The notes under the pieces were generated by a model. It was not told the origin of the DNA. It worked only from the letters and a program-made list of their open reading frames with translations, and searched no databases. A stretch of 64,000 bases of DNA from an uncultured Pseudoclavibacter sp. (GTDB taxonomy: Bacteria; Actinomycetota; Actinomycetes; Actinomycetales; Microbacteriaceae): NCBI GenBank assembly GCA_946221025.1, contig CAMIMS010000002.1:11815-75814 (forward strand), written 5' to 3'. This document shows, one piece after another, positions 1 through 10,834 of the stretch; the stretch's first letter is position 1, and each line of letters starts with the position of its first letter. A program made the translations under genes and the position numbers.

Positions 1-1642
1 CTTCTACGGCTACGACCCGACCCCGGCCCGCGTCGCGAACGAGGGCTTCGGAAAGATGGAGAAGATCTCCGACAACCCGCTGACGGTCAAGTACACCGTC
101 AACGAGGGCGTCACCTGGAGCGACGGCACGCAGGTTGACGCGGCCGACCTCCTCCTCGCCTGGGCCGCACGCACCACCCACCGCAGCGCCGGTGAGGTGC
201 CGGAGGCTGAGTACGACGACGAGGGCAACGTCACCAACCAGGACGCCATCGACGCCGCGGCCGAGAAGGGCGTGTACTGGGGCAGCGGTGCCACCAAGGA
301 GCGCGAGCTCGATCTCGTCTCGAAGGTTCCGGAGATCGGTGACGACGGCCGCTCGGCGACGTTCGTCTACGACAAGCCCTACGTCGACTGGGAGTACTTC
401 GGCGACGCGTCGGACATCAACCTCTCGGCTCACGGAACGGTTCAGCTCGCCTACCCGGAGATCACCGACGCCAAGGAAGCCAAGGACAAGCTGATCAAGG
501 CTATCCAGGACAACGACACCGCCTTCCTCGGCAAGGTCGCGACCCAGTGGCGCACCGGCTACAAATACACCTCGATGCCGTCGGAGCCGCAGAAGACGCT
601 CTCGAACGGCCCGTACGTGATCACTGACTTCGTGCAGGACCAGTACGTGACCCTCACCGCTCGTGAGGACTACAACTGGGGCACGAAGCCGAAGTACGAG
701 AAGATCACCGTTCGCTTCATCCCCGACCCCCAGGCGCAGGTTCAGGCCCTCCAGAACGGTGAGGTCCAGATCGTTGAGGCCCAGCCCACCCCCGACCTCC
801 TGCAGCAGCTCGAGGCCGCTCAGGGCATCAAGTGGGAGAGCTCGCTTCAGGGCACCTACGAGCACGTTGACCTGCAGGTCACCAACGGTGGCGTGTTCGA
901 CCCGGCCACCTACGGTGGCGACGAGGAGAAGGCTCGCAAGATCCGCGAGGCGTTCCTGCTGACCATTCCGCGCGAAGAGATCGTGCAGAAGCTCATCAAG
1001 CCGCTTCAGCCCGACGCTGAGGTTCGCCAGTCGCTCGTGTTCCTCCCGGGTGCCGACGGCTACGACAAGGCCGCCGAATCGACGGGCATCGCCAACTACG
1101 CGACGAACATCGAGAAGGCCAAGCAGCTGCTCGCCGAGGCGGGCGTTGAGAACCCGACGGTTCGCTTCGTCACCGCGCAGACCAACCCCCGCCGTCAGTC
1201 GCAGCTGCAGCTGATCACCGCATCGGCGCAGCAGGCCGGATTCAAGGTCGTTGACACCAGCCAGACCGACTGGTCGACGTTCATCACCACGCAGGCCTCG
1301 CAGTACGACGCGGCCCTGTTCGGATGGCAGTCCTCCTCGCTCGCCATTGGCGAGTCGGGTGCGAACTTCATCGACGGTGGAACGAACAACTACTACGGCT
1401 GGAAGAACGACCGCATCGACGCGATCTTCAAGGAGATCGACACCACGACCGACCCCGCTAAGCAGCAGGAACTGCTGATCGAAGCGGAAACGCTCGTGAT
1501 GCAGAACGCCTGGTCGGTGCCGATCTTCCAGCACCCCGGCGTGGTCGCGTGGAGCGATCAGGTCGAGGGCGTGAAGGCCGGCTTCCTCGCGCCGAACTAC
1601 TTCTGGAACCGCACCGAGTGGAAGCCGGCGAACGCCGGCTAA
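1..1642 (+). CDS. ABC transporter substrate-binding protein, family 5 (dipeptide/oligopeptide), 5' partial
   Basis: This is the extracellular binding protein of a peptide-type ABC importer, cut by the left edge of the window; the frame is already open at base 2, so the signal peptide and N-terminus are missing. About 547 residues remain, close to a full mature SBP_bac_5 protein. Visible family features are the early stretch VNEGVTWSDGTQVDAADLLL, the central YNWGTKPKYEKITVRFIPD segment, and a C-terminal lobe that ends in a Trp/Arg-rich motif. Two permeases and a fused ATPase follow on the same strand, which supports a peptide or opine importer. The ligand cannot be read from sequence. A strong hairpin follows the stop codon and may keep the binding protein more abundant than the permeases. 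Confidence 0.9.
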   Translation, partial: FYGYDPTPARVANEGFGKMEKISDNPLTVKYTVNEGVTWSDGTQVDAADLLLAWAARTTHRSAGEVPEAEYDDEGNVTNQDAIDAAAEKGVYWGSGATKERELDLVSKVPEIGDDGRSATFVYDKPYVDWEYFGDASDINLSAHGTVQLAYPEITDAKEAKDKLIKAIQDNDTAFLGKVATQWRTGYKYTSMPSEPQKTLSNGPYVITDFVQDQYVTLTAREDYNWGTKPKYEKITVRFIPDPQAQVQALQNGEVQIVEAQPTPDLLQQLEAAQGIKWESSLQGTYEHVDLQVTNGGVFDPATYGGDEEKARKIREAFLLTIPREEIVQKLIKPLQPDAEVRQSLVFLPGADGYDKAAESTGIANYATNIEKAKQLLAEAGVENPTVRFVTAQTNPRRQSQLQLITASAQQAGFKVVDTSQTDWSTFITTQASQYDAALFGWQSSSLAIGESGANFIDGGTNNYYGWKNDRIDAIFKEIDTTTDPAKQQELLIEAETLVMQNAWSVPIFQHPGVVAWSDQVEGVKAGFLAPNYFWNRTEWKPANAG

Positions 1643-1678
1643 CCACGGTCAGCCTCGGCTGAACCTCACGAAACGCGC

Positions 1679-1716
1679 GGGGCGCCCCGATCCCCGAAAC
1701 CGGATTGGGGCGCCCC
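1679..1716 (+). terminator. Hairpin between binding-protein and permease genes
   Basis: Arms at 1679-1693 and 1702-1716 form 15 pairs with one G-U, around an 8-base loop. There is no clear T-tract. It lies 36 bases after the binding-protein stop and before the permease start, so it may be a partial terminator or an mRNA-stabilising 3' structure that skews subunit ratios. Confidence 0.6.
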
Positions 1717-1779
1717 GTGCGCGGCTCGGCCGCTCGGCGGTATTCTGAGCCCTTCGAATTCGCAACGACAGGACTTCTC

Positions 1780-3357
1780 GTGCTGAGATTCATTCTCCGC
1801 AGGCTGCTGATGTCGGTGTTCATCCTGCTGGGTGCACTGTTCATCGTGTATAACCTCGCGGCAATCTCAAAGGACCCCCTGCAGGACCTCATCGAGTCCA
1901 CCGCTCCGAACAAGCAGGAGCTGATCAAGGCTCGTATCGAGCTGCTCGATCTCGACGTGCCGCCGCCGGCCCGATTCTTCATGTGGCTGAGCGGCATCCT
2001 CGGGTTCTTCATTCCCCGCTTCGACGACCCGAACGGACTGTTCGGCTTCCTCGGCACGAACATCGACTGGGGCGTGAACATCGAGAACCAGGATGTGGGC
2101 ATGGTGCTCTCGAGCGCCGTCAGCCAGACGCTGCAGTTGATCACCGGCGCCACCATCCTCGCGGTGATTCTCGGTGTCGCGATCGGTATCGCCACCGCGC
2201 TTCGCCAGTACTCCGGCTTTGACTACACCGTCACGTTCCTGTCGTTCGTGGCGTACTCGCTGCCGGTCTTCTTCGTCGCGGTGCTGCTGAAGCAGTACGT
2301 CGCGATCGGCTTCAACGACTTTTTGCAGAATCCCGAGATTCCGATACCGATGCTGCTGCTAATCGGCGTGATCACCGGCATCGTCTTCATGTCGGTCGGC
2401 GGTGGGTCCGTGAAGACCCGCCTCATCACCTTCGGGGCATTCGCGCTCGGAACCATCGTCGTGCTCGCGATCATGCTCGCGATGGACTGGTTCCGGAACC
2501 CGGGCCTTGGCATTCCGCTCATCATCATCATCGGTCTCGCAGTGGCGGTGCTCACCGCAGCGCTGACCCTGGGCCTCACGAACCGCCGAAACCTCATCAT
2601 TACCGGCTCGATCGCCGTGCTCGGGGGAGTGCTCTGGTACCCGCTGCAGTACGCGATGACCAACACCATCGGGGCATGGTTCCCGATCGTGTTGATCGCC
2701 GCGTTCACCCTCATCGGCTGGCTTGCCGGGCGCTACGCGGGCGGCATTGAGTCGCGCACGATTTCGACCAACGGCGCGATCGTCGGCTTCATCGTCGGGG
2801 GCCTGCTCGTCATCGACCGCGTCATGCAGGCCTTCCCCGCCTACTACCAGCAGACCGGCGGTCGCCCGATCGCGACCGTGGGCGCCCAGAGCCCGCAGCT
2901 CGGGCAAAACGCATCCATCTGGCTGCAAATGATTGACGGCTTCACGCATCTGCTGCTTCCGACCCTCGCGATCATGATCATCTCGCTCGCGCAGTACTCC
3001 CGCTACACCCGCGCGAGCCTGCTCGAGGTGATGAACCAGGACTACATCCGCACCGCGCGCGCGAAGGGCCTGCCCGAACGCACCGTCGTGATGCGGCACG
3101 CGCTTCGAAACGCGCTCATCCCGGTGACGACGATCGTCGCGGCGGATGTGGGCGCGATCATCGGCGGTGCGATCGTGACCGAGAAGATCTTCGCCTGGCG
3201 CGCGATGGGAACGCTGTTCCAATCCTCGCTCGAGCGCGTTGACCTGAACCCGCTCATGGCCTACATGCTCATCACGGCGCTGTTCGTTGTGCTCTTCAAC
3301 CTCATCGCCGACATCCTCTACTCGTACCTGGATCCGCGAATCCGGCTCGGGAGCTAA
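1780..3357 (+). CDS. ABC transporter permease, DppB type, with extra membrane insertion
   Basis: This is the inner-membrane channel subunit of the peptide importer, 525 residues from GTG 1780. That start puts the first membrane helix at the N-terminus (VLRFILRRLLMSVFILLG) and has AGGA about 8 bases upstream. An ATG at 1705 is in frame but lies inside the preceding hairpin and would add a non-family leader. The DppB signature and EAA loop are clear near the C-terminus (EVMNQDYIRTARAKGLPERT). DppB proteins usually have about 310-340 residues. Here roughly 180 residues with about six hydrophobic helices sit between SLPVFFVAVLL and the conserved HLLLPTLAIMI segment (about 2330-2940). A TATTCT hexamer at 1741-1746 could be an internal promoter. 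Confidence 0.88.
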   Translation: MLRFILRRLLMSVFILLGALFIVYNLAAISKDPLQDLIESTAPNKQELIKARIELLDLDVPPPARFFMWLSGILGFFIPRFDDPNGLFGFLGTNIDWGVNIENQDVGMVLSSAVSQTLQLITGATILAVILGVAIGIATALRQYSGFDYTVTFLSFVAYSLPVFFVAVLLKQYVAIGFNDFLQNPEIPIPMLLLIGVITGIVFMSVGGGSVKTRLITFGAFALGTIVVLAIMLAMDWFRNPGLGIPLIIIIGLAVAVLTAALTLGLTNRRNLIITGSIAVLGGVLWYPLQYAMTNTIGAWFPIVLIAAFTLIGWLAGRYAGGIESRTISTNGAIVGFIVGGLLVIDRVMQAFPAYYQQTGGRPIATVGAQSPQLGQNASIWLQMIDGFTHLLLPTLAIMIISLAQYSRYTRASLLEVMNQDYIRTARAKGLPERTVVMRHALRNALIPVTTIVAADVGAIIGGAIVTEKIFAWRAMGTLFQSSLERVDLNPLMAYMLITALFVVLFNLIADILYSYLDPRIRLGS

Positions 3358-3360
3358 CTC

Positions 3361-4614
3361 ATGACGAACGCGAATCTCACCGAACTCGCCGCGACTCCCG
3401 ACGACGGCTCGAACTCAGAGCTCACCCTCGAGCAGAAAGAGGTTGAGGGGCTCAGCCAGGGCCAGATCGTTCGCCGCCGATTCTTCCGACACCGCGGCGC
3501 CATGGTCGCCCTCGCGGTGCTCACGCTCATCATCCTGCTCGTGTTCACCTCGGTCGGTGTGCTCATCCCGTACCCGATGATCGGCCCGAACGGTCTGACC
3601 TTCGGTGAACTGCGCATCCCCGGATGGTGGAAGCACGACTGGAACTCGCTCTCTCCGATCGAGAACAACGGTCGCCCGACGATGACTGGCCCGTTCAACT
3701 GGGGCGAGCACCCGTTCGGTCAGGATGACATCGGCCGCGACATCTTCGCGCGCGTCATGCGCGGAACGCAGCAGTCGCTCACGGTCATGTTCATCTACGG
3801 CCTGCTCTCGACCCTCATCGGCATCGTGATCGGCGGACTCGCCGGTTTCTACCGCGGTTGGGTCGACACCGTGCTCATGCGCATCACCGACCTGTTCATG
3901 ATCATTCCCGCGATCGTGTTCGCCTCGGTGCTCGGTCAGATCGCCGGTCAGAACGAGTTCTTCCGCGCCTATGGCGCCGTCTCGCTCGCTCTTCTGCTTG
4001 GCCTTGTTGGTTGGGCGAGCATGGCGCGACTCGTGCGCGGCGAGTTCCTGACGCTGCGCGAGCGGGAGTTCGTGGATGCGGCCAGGGTCGCCGGTGCCTC
4101 CAGCAGCCGGATCATCTTCCGCCACATCCTCCCGAATGCGCTCGGCGTCGTGATCGTCTCGGCGACCCTCCTCATGGCCGCCGCCATCATTCTCGAGGCC
4201 GTACTCTCATTCCTCGGTTTCGGCATTTTGCCGCCGGATGTGTCGCTCGGTCAGATCGTGAACGAGTACCAGGCGTCGTTCGCCACTCGCCCGTGGCTGT
4301 TCTGGTTCCCGGCCGTGTTCGTGGTCGCGATTGCGCTGTGCATCAACTTCATCGGTGACGGTCTGCGTGACGCCTTCGACCCGCGTCAGCGCCGTCGCCC
4401 GGGCGGCGGCTGGCTCTCGCGTCTTCGCGGCGGACGCGCCCCGGGTGCGGAGCCGGTGATTGCCTCGCGCGGTGATGACTCGGATGCCGCTTCGCACGCC
4501 GAAAGCCTCGACGGGGGAGCGCACGATGATGCGCTCGCGCACGCCGAGGGCGTGGATGAGGCCGGTCGTCACTCCATCGGTGACGAAGGTGACGTGACCA
4601 ATGCCCGCGACTAG
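3361..4614 (+). CDS. ABC transporter permease, DppC type
   Basis: This is the second channel subunit of the peptide importer, 417 residues, starting 3 bases after the first permease stops, so translation is probably coupled. An N-terminal cytoplasmic segment leads into a first helix (about residues 40-65) and then the typical HPFGQDDIGRDIFARVM motif. The EAA loop reads REFVDAARVAGASSSRII, and the family end motif LRDAFDPRQRRR follows. About 60 acidic, His-rich, low-complexity residues extend beyond that motif, which most DppC proteins lack; they are probably a disordered cytoplasmic tail. The ATPase partner is at 5446, beyond an opposite-strand gene. Confidence 0.9.
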   Translation: MTNANLTELAATPDDGSNSELTLEQKEVEGLSQGQIVRRRFFRHRGAMVALAVLTLIILLVFTSVGVLIPYPMIGPNGLTFGELRIPGWWKHDWNSLSPIENNGRPTMTGPFNWGEHPFGQDDIGRDIFARVMRGTQQSLTVMFIYGLLSTLIGIVIGGLAGFYRGWVDTVLMRITDLFMIIPAIVFASVLGQIAGQNEFFRAYGAVSLALLLGLVGWASMARLVRGEFLTLREREFVDAARVAGASSSRIIFRHILPNALGVVIVSATLLMAAAIILEAVLSFLGFGILPPDVSLGQIVNEYQASFATRPWLFWFPAVFVVAIALCINFIGDGLRDAFDPRQRRRPGGGWLSRLRGGRAPGAEPVIASRGDDSDAASHAESLDGGAHDDALAHAEGVDEAGRHSIGDEGDVTNARD

Positions 4615-4635
4615 GCAGCGTCCGCGGGCGCTGCC
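4614..4635. terminator. Small hairpin between convergent genes
   Basis: Arms ggcagcg (4614-4620) and cgctgcc (4629-4635) flank an 8-base loop. The hairpin overlaps the last base of the DppC stop codon and lies between convergent genes. It is short and has no T-tract, so it is only a candidate shared terminator. Confidence 0.35.
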
Positions 4636-4648
4636 CGCTCGAACGGCA

Positions 4649-5332
4649 CTACGCCGACGGGGCCTGCAGCGCCACGAATGCGATGAGCGACGCGACGCTC
4701 ACGGTCACGCTAAGCGCGCTGATCGCGACGCTCGCCCAGTTCACGGTGTTCACGATGGGGCGTGGGGTGGCCGGCGCGGCATTTCCCTTGCGCGGGCGCA
4801 TGCCCGGCAGGGGATCGAGAATGCCCGCCTCGCGCATGGCGATGACCGCGTCGCCGGTGAGGGTGCCCGGCAGGTAGCTGACCTTCACCGAACCGTCGGG
4901 TTCACGCTGGACGCGCGGATCCTGAATGGCGTCGCGCTCCTCCTCGAGGGCGCGACGCAGCACGCCCGCATCGCGCGTGACGCGGAAGCGGTCGGCTACG
5001 GTGAACGCCGAGGAGATGAAGCTGCCCTCATCCGTGTGCACGACGAGCATGTGGGGCGCAGTCACGGCCGTGATGCGCTCACGTGGAATGACGACACGGT
5101 TGTAGGAGTTGTGCAGCTCGACCCCGTCGGGATCGATGACGACTTTGGGCGTCGCGAAGGCGCTGAAGCCGAGCCCGAGCAGCAGCGCCGGGATTGGCAG
5201 CGTGCTGATAAAGGCCTTCAGCGGGCCGTTCGCGACGAGCGACAGCGCGAGGCTCACGACCATCACCACCGCGACAACTCCGTACAGGATCACGGCGAAC
5301 CGGGAACGGATGACGGTGCGATGTTCGCTCAT
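4649..5332 (-). CDS. PH-domain membrane protein of unknown function
   Basis: A protein of about 227 residues if it starts at the ATG giving MSEHRTVIRS; an in-frame ATG 24 bases upstream is less likely because it only adds MSVWDHDR. Two membrane helices near the N-terminus (FAVILYGVVAVVMVVSLAL and the PIPALLLGLGFSAFA region) precede a segment like bacterial PH domains: IDPDGVELHNSYNRVVIPRE, then ITAV and VHTDEGSFISSAF. A final helix (about residues 200-225) closes the protein. Such proteins are common in actinobacteria and have no defined role. The gene lies inside the peptide-transport locus on the opposite strand, which splits permeases from ATPase. A link to transport is possible but unsupported. 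Confidence 0.7.
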   Translation of the reverse strand: MSEHRTVIRSRFAVILYGVVAVVMVVSLALSLVANGPLKAFISTLPIPALLLGLGFSAFATPKVVIDPDGVELHNSYNRVVIPRERITAVTAPHMLVVHTDEGSFISSAFTVADRFRVTRDAGVLRRALEEERDAIQDPRVQREPDGSVKVSYLPGTLTGDAVIAMREAGILDPLPGMRPRKGNAAPATPRPIVNTVNWASVAISALSVTVSVASLIAFVALQAPSA

Positions 5333-5445
5333 GCGGTCATGATCCCAGACACTCACCCGGTCGCCGATTCACGAAGCGCGAGCAGGCGAAGCGCCGCGCC
5401 CCGCATCCGTGTCGGTGCGCGATTTGCCCCAGGGCAGGAGGAAGC

Positions 5446-7344
<1,899 letters not shown>

Positions 7345-7385
7345 TCGCGCGCGTCGGCCCCGTAACGAGTGACAGAAAGGTCGAC

Positions 7386-8318
7386 GTGCTCGGCGTTATT
7401 CAGGGATTCACGCTCATCGGTGTCGTGATCGGCGTCGGCGTGCTGTTGGCGTACACGAATTGGCTCGGTGACAGCGGCGAGCGCGTGCTGAATAAGCTCG
7501 CGTTTTGGGTTGCGACCCCGGCGCTCATGTTCTCGATTCTCTCGGGCGCGGATCTCGCGATTCTCGCGAGCCCCCTGTTCGTCGTGACGGCCGTCGTCAT
7601 GGTGTTCATGGGCATTCTGTACGCGATCGTCGGCGCGATTGCCGGATGGGGAGCGGGCCCGACCACGATTGGCGCGATGGCCTCGAGCTTCGTGAATTCC
7701 GCGAACCTCGGGATTCCGATTGCCGTGTACGTGCTCGGTGATGTGTCGCTCGTCGCGCCCATGATCCTCACACAGCAGCTGATCATGTCGCCGGTGATTC
7801 TCGCGATCCTCGATATCTCGCGGCAGGATCCGACAAAACCCAAGCCCCGCGTGTGGCGCCTGGCCGCACGCCCCCTGCGAAACCCGGTCGTGATCGCGTC
7901 GCTGAGCGGGCTCGCGCTCTCGGCGCTCGGCATTGAGGTGCCGACCATCCTCATGGACCCGATCGAGCTCATCGGCGGGATGAGCATTCCCGCGGTGCTG
8001 CTGGCGTTCGGCATGTCGCTGCGCGAAAGCACGATCCCGCTTCGCGGGGCCGATCGAGGTCAGGTCATGCTCGCCACAGTGCTGAAGACGGTGGTGCATC
8101 CGCTCGTGGCATGGGCGTTCGGCGTGTTCGTATTCGGGATGGAGGGCACGCCGCTTCTCGCGGTGGTCGTGACGGCGGCGTTGCCGGCCGCGCAAAACAC
8201 GTTCAACTTCGCATCCGAATACGAAGTCGCGGTGAGCCTTGCCCGCGAGACCGTGCTCATCACGACGCTGCTGTCGGTACCGGCGCTGTTTCTCGTGACG
8301 GTGCTGCTCCTGCCGTAG
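7386..8318 (+). CDS. AEC family transporter (auxin efflux carrier/malate permease type)
   Basis: A 310-residue integral membrane protein with about ten hydrophobic helices in two halves and a short basic cytoplasmic loop near the middle (DPTKPKPRVWRL). Family features are the N-half segment NSANLGIPIAVYVLG and the C-half PAAQNTFNFASEYEVA, where helices with Asn and Pro break in the membrane. Bacterial members move malate, malonate or related organic anions, but the substrate cannot be inferred here. GTG 7386 is preceded by GAAAGG. It starts 41 bases after the peptide-transport ATPase and might be co-transcribed with it, though no functional link is evident. Confidence 0.85.
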   Translation: MLGVIQGFTLIGVVIGVGVLLAYTNWLGDSGERVLNKLAFWVATPALMFSILSGADLAILASPLFVVTAVVMVFMGILYAIVGAIAGWGAGPTTIGAMASSFVNSANLGIPIAVYVLGDVSLVAPMILTQQLIMSPVILAILDISRQDPTKPKPRVWRLAARPLRNPVVIASLSGLALSALGIEVPTILMDPIELIGGMSIPAVLLAFGMSLRESTIPLRGADRGQVMLATVLKTVVHPLVAWAFGVFVFGMEGTPLLAVVVTAALPAAQNTFNFASEYEVAVSLARETVLITTLLSVPALFLVTVLLLP

Positions 8319-8396
8319 CGGGGCCGGGTCGCAGTGGACGTACGATGGAGCGTTCACGCCGCGATCACTGCGGCCCCACTGCTCGGAAAGCTTCCC

Positions 8397-10316
8397 GTGA
8401 CCGAAACCCCCCGCGCCTCCCGTCAGGATCTTCGTAACGTCGCCATTGTCGCGCACGTCGACCACGGCAAAACCACGCTCGTTGACGCCATGCTCCGCCA
8501 GACGAACTCGTTCGCCGAGCACGCTGCCCCCGACGGCAACGAGCGCGTCATGGATTCGAACGACCTCGAACGTGAGAAGGGCATCACCATTCTCGCGAAG
8601 AACACCGCCATTCGATACGAGGGCGAGCACGCGCCAGCGGGCGGCGTCACGATCAACGTCATCGACACCCCCGGCCACGCCGACTTCGGCGGCGAGGTCG
8701 AACGGGCGCTGTCGATGGTCGAGGGAGTGGTGCTCCTGGTGGATGCCTCCGAGGGCCCGCTTCCGCAGACGCGCTTCGTGCTGCGAAAGGCGCTCGAGGC
8801 GAAGCTGCCGGTGATTCTCGCGGTGAACAAGACCGACCGGCCGGATGCGCGCATCGACGAGGTCGTCTCCGAGGCGCAAGACCTGCTGCTCGGCCTTGCC
8901 TCCGATATCGCGGAAGACGTGCCCGACCTTGACCTCGACGCGATTCTCGAACTGCCCGTGCTCTACGCATCCGGGCGCGCGGGAGCGGCGAGCCGCAACC
9001 GCCCCGCGAATGGCGAGTTGCCCGACAACGACTCGCTCGAGCCGTTGTTCGAAGCGATTCTCGAGCACATCCCCGCCCCCTCCTACGACGAGGGCGCGCC
9101 GCTGCAGGGGCACGTGACGAACCTCGACGCCTCGAACTTCCTCGGTCGGCTCGCGCTCGTGCGGATGCACAACGGCACCCTGAAGAAGGGACAGACGGTC
9201 GCGTGGGTGCACGGCGATAACGAGGTGCAGAACGTTCGCATCACGGAGCTGCTCGAAACGAAGGCGCTCGATCGCGTTCCCACCGATGAGGCGGGCCCGG
9301 GCGACATCGTCGCCATCGCGGGCATTCCCGAGATCATGATCGGCGACACCATCGCCGACCCCGAGGACGTCAGGCCCCTCCCGCAGATCGTCGTTGACGA
9401 GCCGGCCATCTCGATGACGATCGGCACGAACACGTCGCCGCTGGTCGGCAAGGTCAAGGGCCACAAGCTCACCGCCCGCATGGTGAAAGACCGCCTCGAC
9501 CGCGAACTCATCGGTAACGTCTCGATTCGCGTGCTCGACATTGGTCGACCGGATGCATGGGAGGTGCAGGGCCGAGGCGAGCTCGCCCTGTCGGTGCTGA
9601 TCGAGAACATGCGACGCGAAGGGTTCGAGCTCACCGCCGGGAAGCCGCAGGTTGTCACCCGCGAAATCGACGGCAAGAAGCACGAACCGTTCGAACAGCT
9701 CACCATCGACACCCCCGAGGAGCACCTCGGCGCGGTCACGCAGTTGCTTGCGGCGCGCAAGGGTCGCATGGAGAGCATGACCAATAACGGCACCGGATGG
9801 GTGCGGATGGAGTTCATCGTGCCCTCGCGGGGACTGATCGGGTTCCGCTCCGAGTTCATGACGATCACCCGCGGCACCGGTATCGCGAACGCCATCTCCC
9901 ACGGGTACGAGCCGTGGGCGGGCGCTATTCAGACTCGCGTTTCCGGCTCGATCGTCGCCGACCGCGCGGGCGTTGCCACGCCCTTCGCGATGATGGCGCT
10001 GCAGGAGCGCATGACCTTCTTCGTCGAGCCCTCGGATGAGGTGTACGAGGGCATGGTCGTGGGGGAGAACTCCCGCGCCGACGACATGGACGTGAACATC
10101 ACGAAGGAAAAGAAGCTCACGAATATGCGCTCATCCACCGCGGATGAACTCGAGCGCCTCACGCCCCCGCGCCAGCTCACGCTCGAGGAGTGCCTCGAAT
10201 TCGCCCGCGAAGACGAGTGCGTTGAGGTGACGCCAGAGAAGGTCCGCATCCGCAAGGTCGAGCTTGACGCGACGGCCCGAGCGCGAGCGACCGCGCGGGC
10301 AAAGCGCGAGGGTTAA
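8397..10316 (+). CDS. typA: Ribosome-associated translational GTPase TypA/BipA
   Basis: A GTPase of the elongation-factor family that binds ribosomes and helps assembly and stress or cold adaptation. From GTG 8397 it has 639 residues, typical for TypA. Motifs run G1 HVDHGKTTL, switch I EREKGITILAKN, G3 DTPGHADFGGEVER and G4 NKTDRP, followed by domain II, an EF-G-like C-terminal part and the TypA-specific end (about residues 500-630, including GTGIANAISHGYEPW). GTG 8397 is chosen because the conserved DLRNVAIVAHVDHG begins about a dozen residues later; an upstream in-frame start would add an unconserved leader. TACGAT at 8341-8346 may be the -10 element. The stop overlaps the next start (TAATG). 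Confidence 0.96.
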   Translation: MTETPRASRQDLRNVAIVAHVDHGKTTLVDAMLRQTNSFAEHAAPDGNERVMDSNDLEREKGITILAKNTAIRYEGEHAPAGGVTINVIDTPGHADFGGEVERALSMVEGVVLLVDASEGPLPQTRFVLRKALEAKLPVILAVNKTDRPDARIDEVVSEAQDLLLGLASDIAEDVPDLDLDAILELPVLYASGRAGAASRNRPANGELPDNDSLEPLFEAILEHIPAPSYDEGAPLQGHVTNLDASNFLGRLALVRMHNGTLKKGQTVAWVHGDNEVQNVRITELLETKALDRVPTDEAGPGDIVAIAGIPEIMIGDTIADPEDVRPLPQIVVDEPAISMTIGTNTSPLVGKVKGHKLTARMVKDRLDRELIGNVSIRVLDIGRPDAWEVQGRGELALSVLIENMRREGFELTAGKPQVVTREIDGKKHEPFEQLTIDTPEEHLGAVTQLLAARKGRMESMTNNGTGWVRMEFIVPSRGLIGFRSEFMTITRGTGIANAISHGYEPWAGAIQTRVSGSIVADRAGVATPFAMMALQERMTFFVEPSDEVYEGMVVGENSRADDMDVNITKEKKLTNMRSSTADELERLTPPRQLTLEECLEFAREDECVEVTPEKVRIRKVELDATARARATARAKREG

Positions 10317-10834
10317 TGCACGAGCAGCAGCACGAGGGCGCGCCCGCCCCGGTGCCTTCACCGGCGGCGGGAGCGGCGCGCAGTGCGGCCCCGAAGGTCG
10401 GTATCGGCTCCATCCTCGCCGTTCTCGTGATCGGCGTTCTCGCCGGTGCGATCACGACGTTCATGCATCGCGCCCGGATCGACATTGGATTCGGGCCGAT
10501 CTGGCTGGGGCTGCCAATGGCAGTGCTGTGCCTCACGCTTTTGACCATCGGCATTCACCGCACCACGCGAAGCGCCAAAACAACGTGGGCATTCGTGCTC
10601 GGGGCGCTCGCGGTGATCACCGTGCTCGCCCTCGTGCAGATCGGCCAGTCGGTCATTGTCGCCGGTGACTGGGTGGGCATCGCGTGGCTCGTGGCGCCGC
10701 CGATCTGCATGGCGACGGCAGCATCCTGGCCGCTTCCGCCCGAGAAACCGACGCCTGCGCCACAGCCGGTCTACGCTGGGCAACCGCATCCCGTGAACCC
10801 GAACCCGCGTGAGAACGAGGTGAGCGCGCCGTGA
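10316..10834 (+). CDS. Hypothetical four-helix membrane protein
   Basis: A 172-residue protein that begins on the last base of the typA stop codon (TAATG) and ends overlapping the ferredoxin start, so it is translated within one tightly packed series. An Ala/Pro-rich start of about 28 residues precedes four membrane helices (approximately residues 30-50, 60-80, 88-112 and 118-140). The tail is proline-rich, with repeats such as PTPAPQPV. It resembles the small membrane proteins annotated as DUF6113 that lie beside ferredoxin genes in actinobacteria, but that identification is from memory of context rather than a motif. No function can be assigned. Confidence 0.65.
   Translation: MHEQQHEGAPAPVPSPAAGAARSAAPKVGIGSILAVLVIGVLAGAITTFMHRARIDIGFGPIWLGLPMAVLCLTLLTIGIHRTTRSAKTTWAFVLGALAVITVLALVQIGQSVIVAGDWVGIAWLVAPPICMATAASWPLPPEKPTPAPQPVYAGQPHPVNPNPRENEVSAP

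Noticed and set aside
1705..1779. An earlier ATG start for the first permease.
   Set aside because: It lies within the hairpin at 1679-1716, lacks a ribosome-binding site, and would add residues before the first membrane helix.
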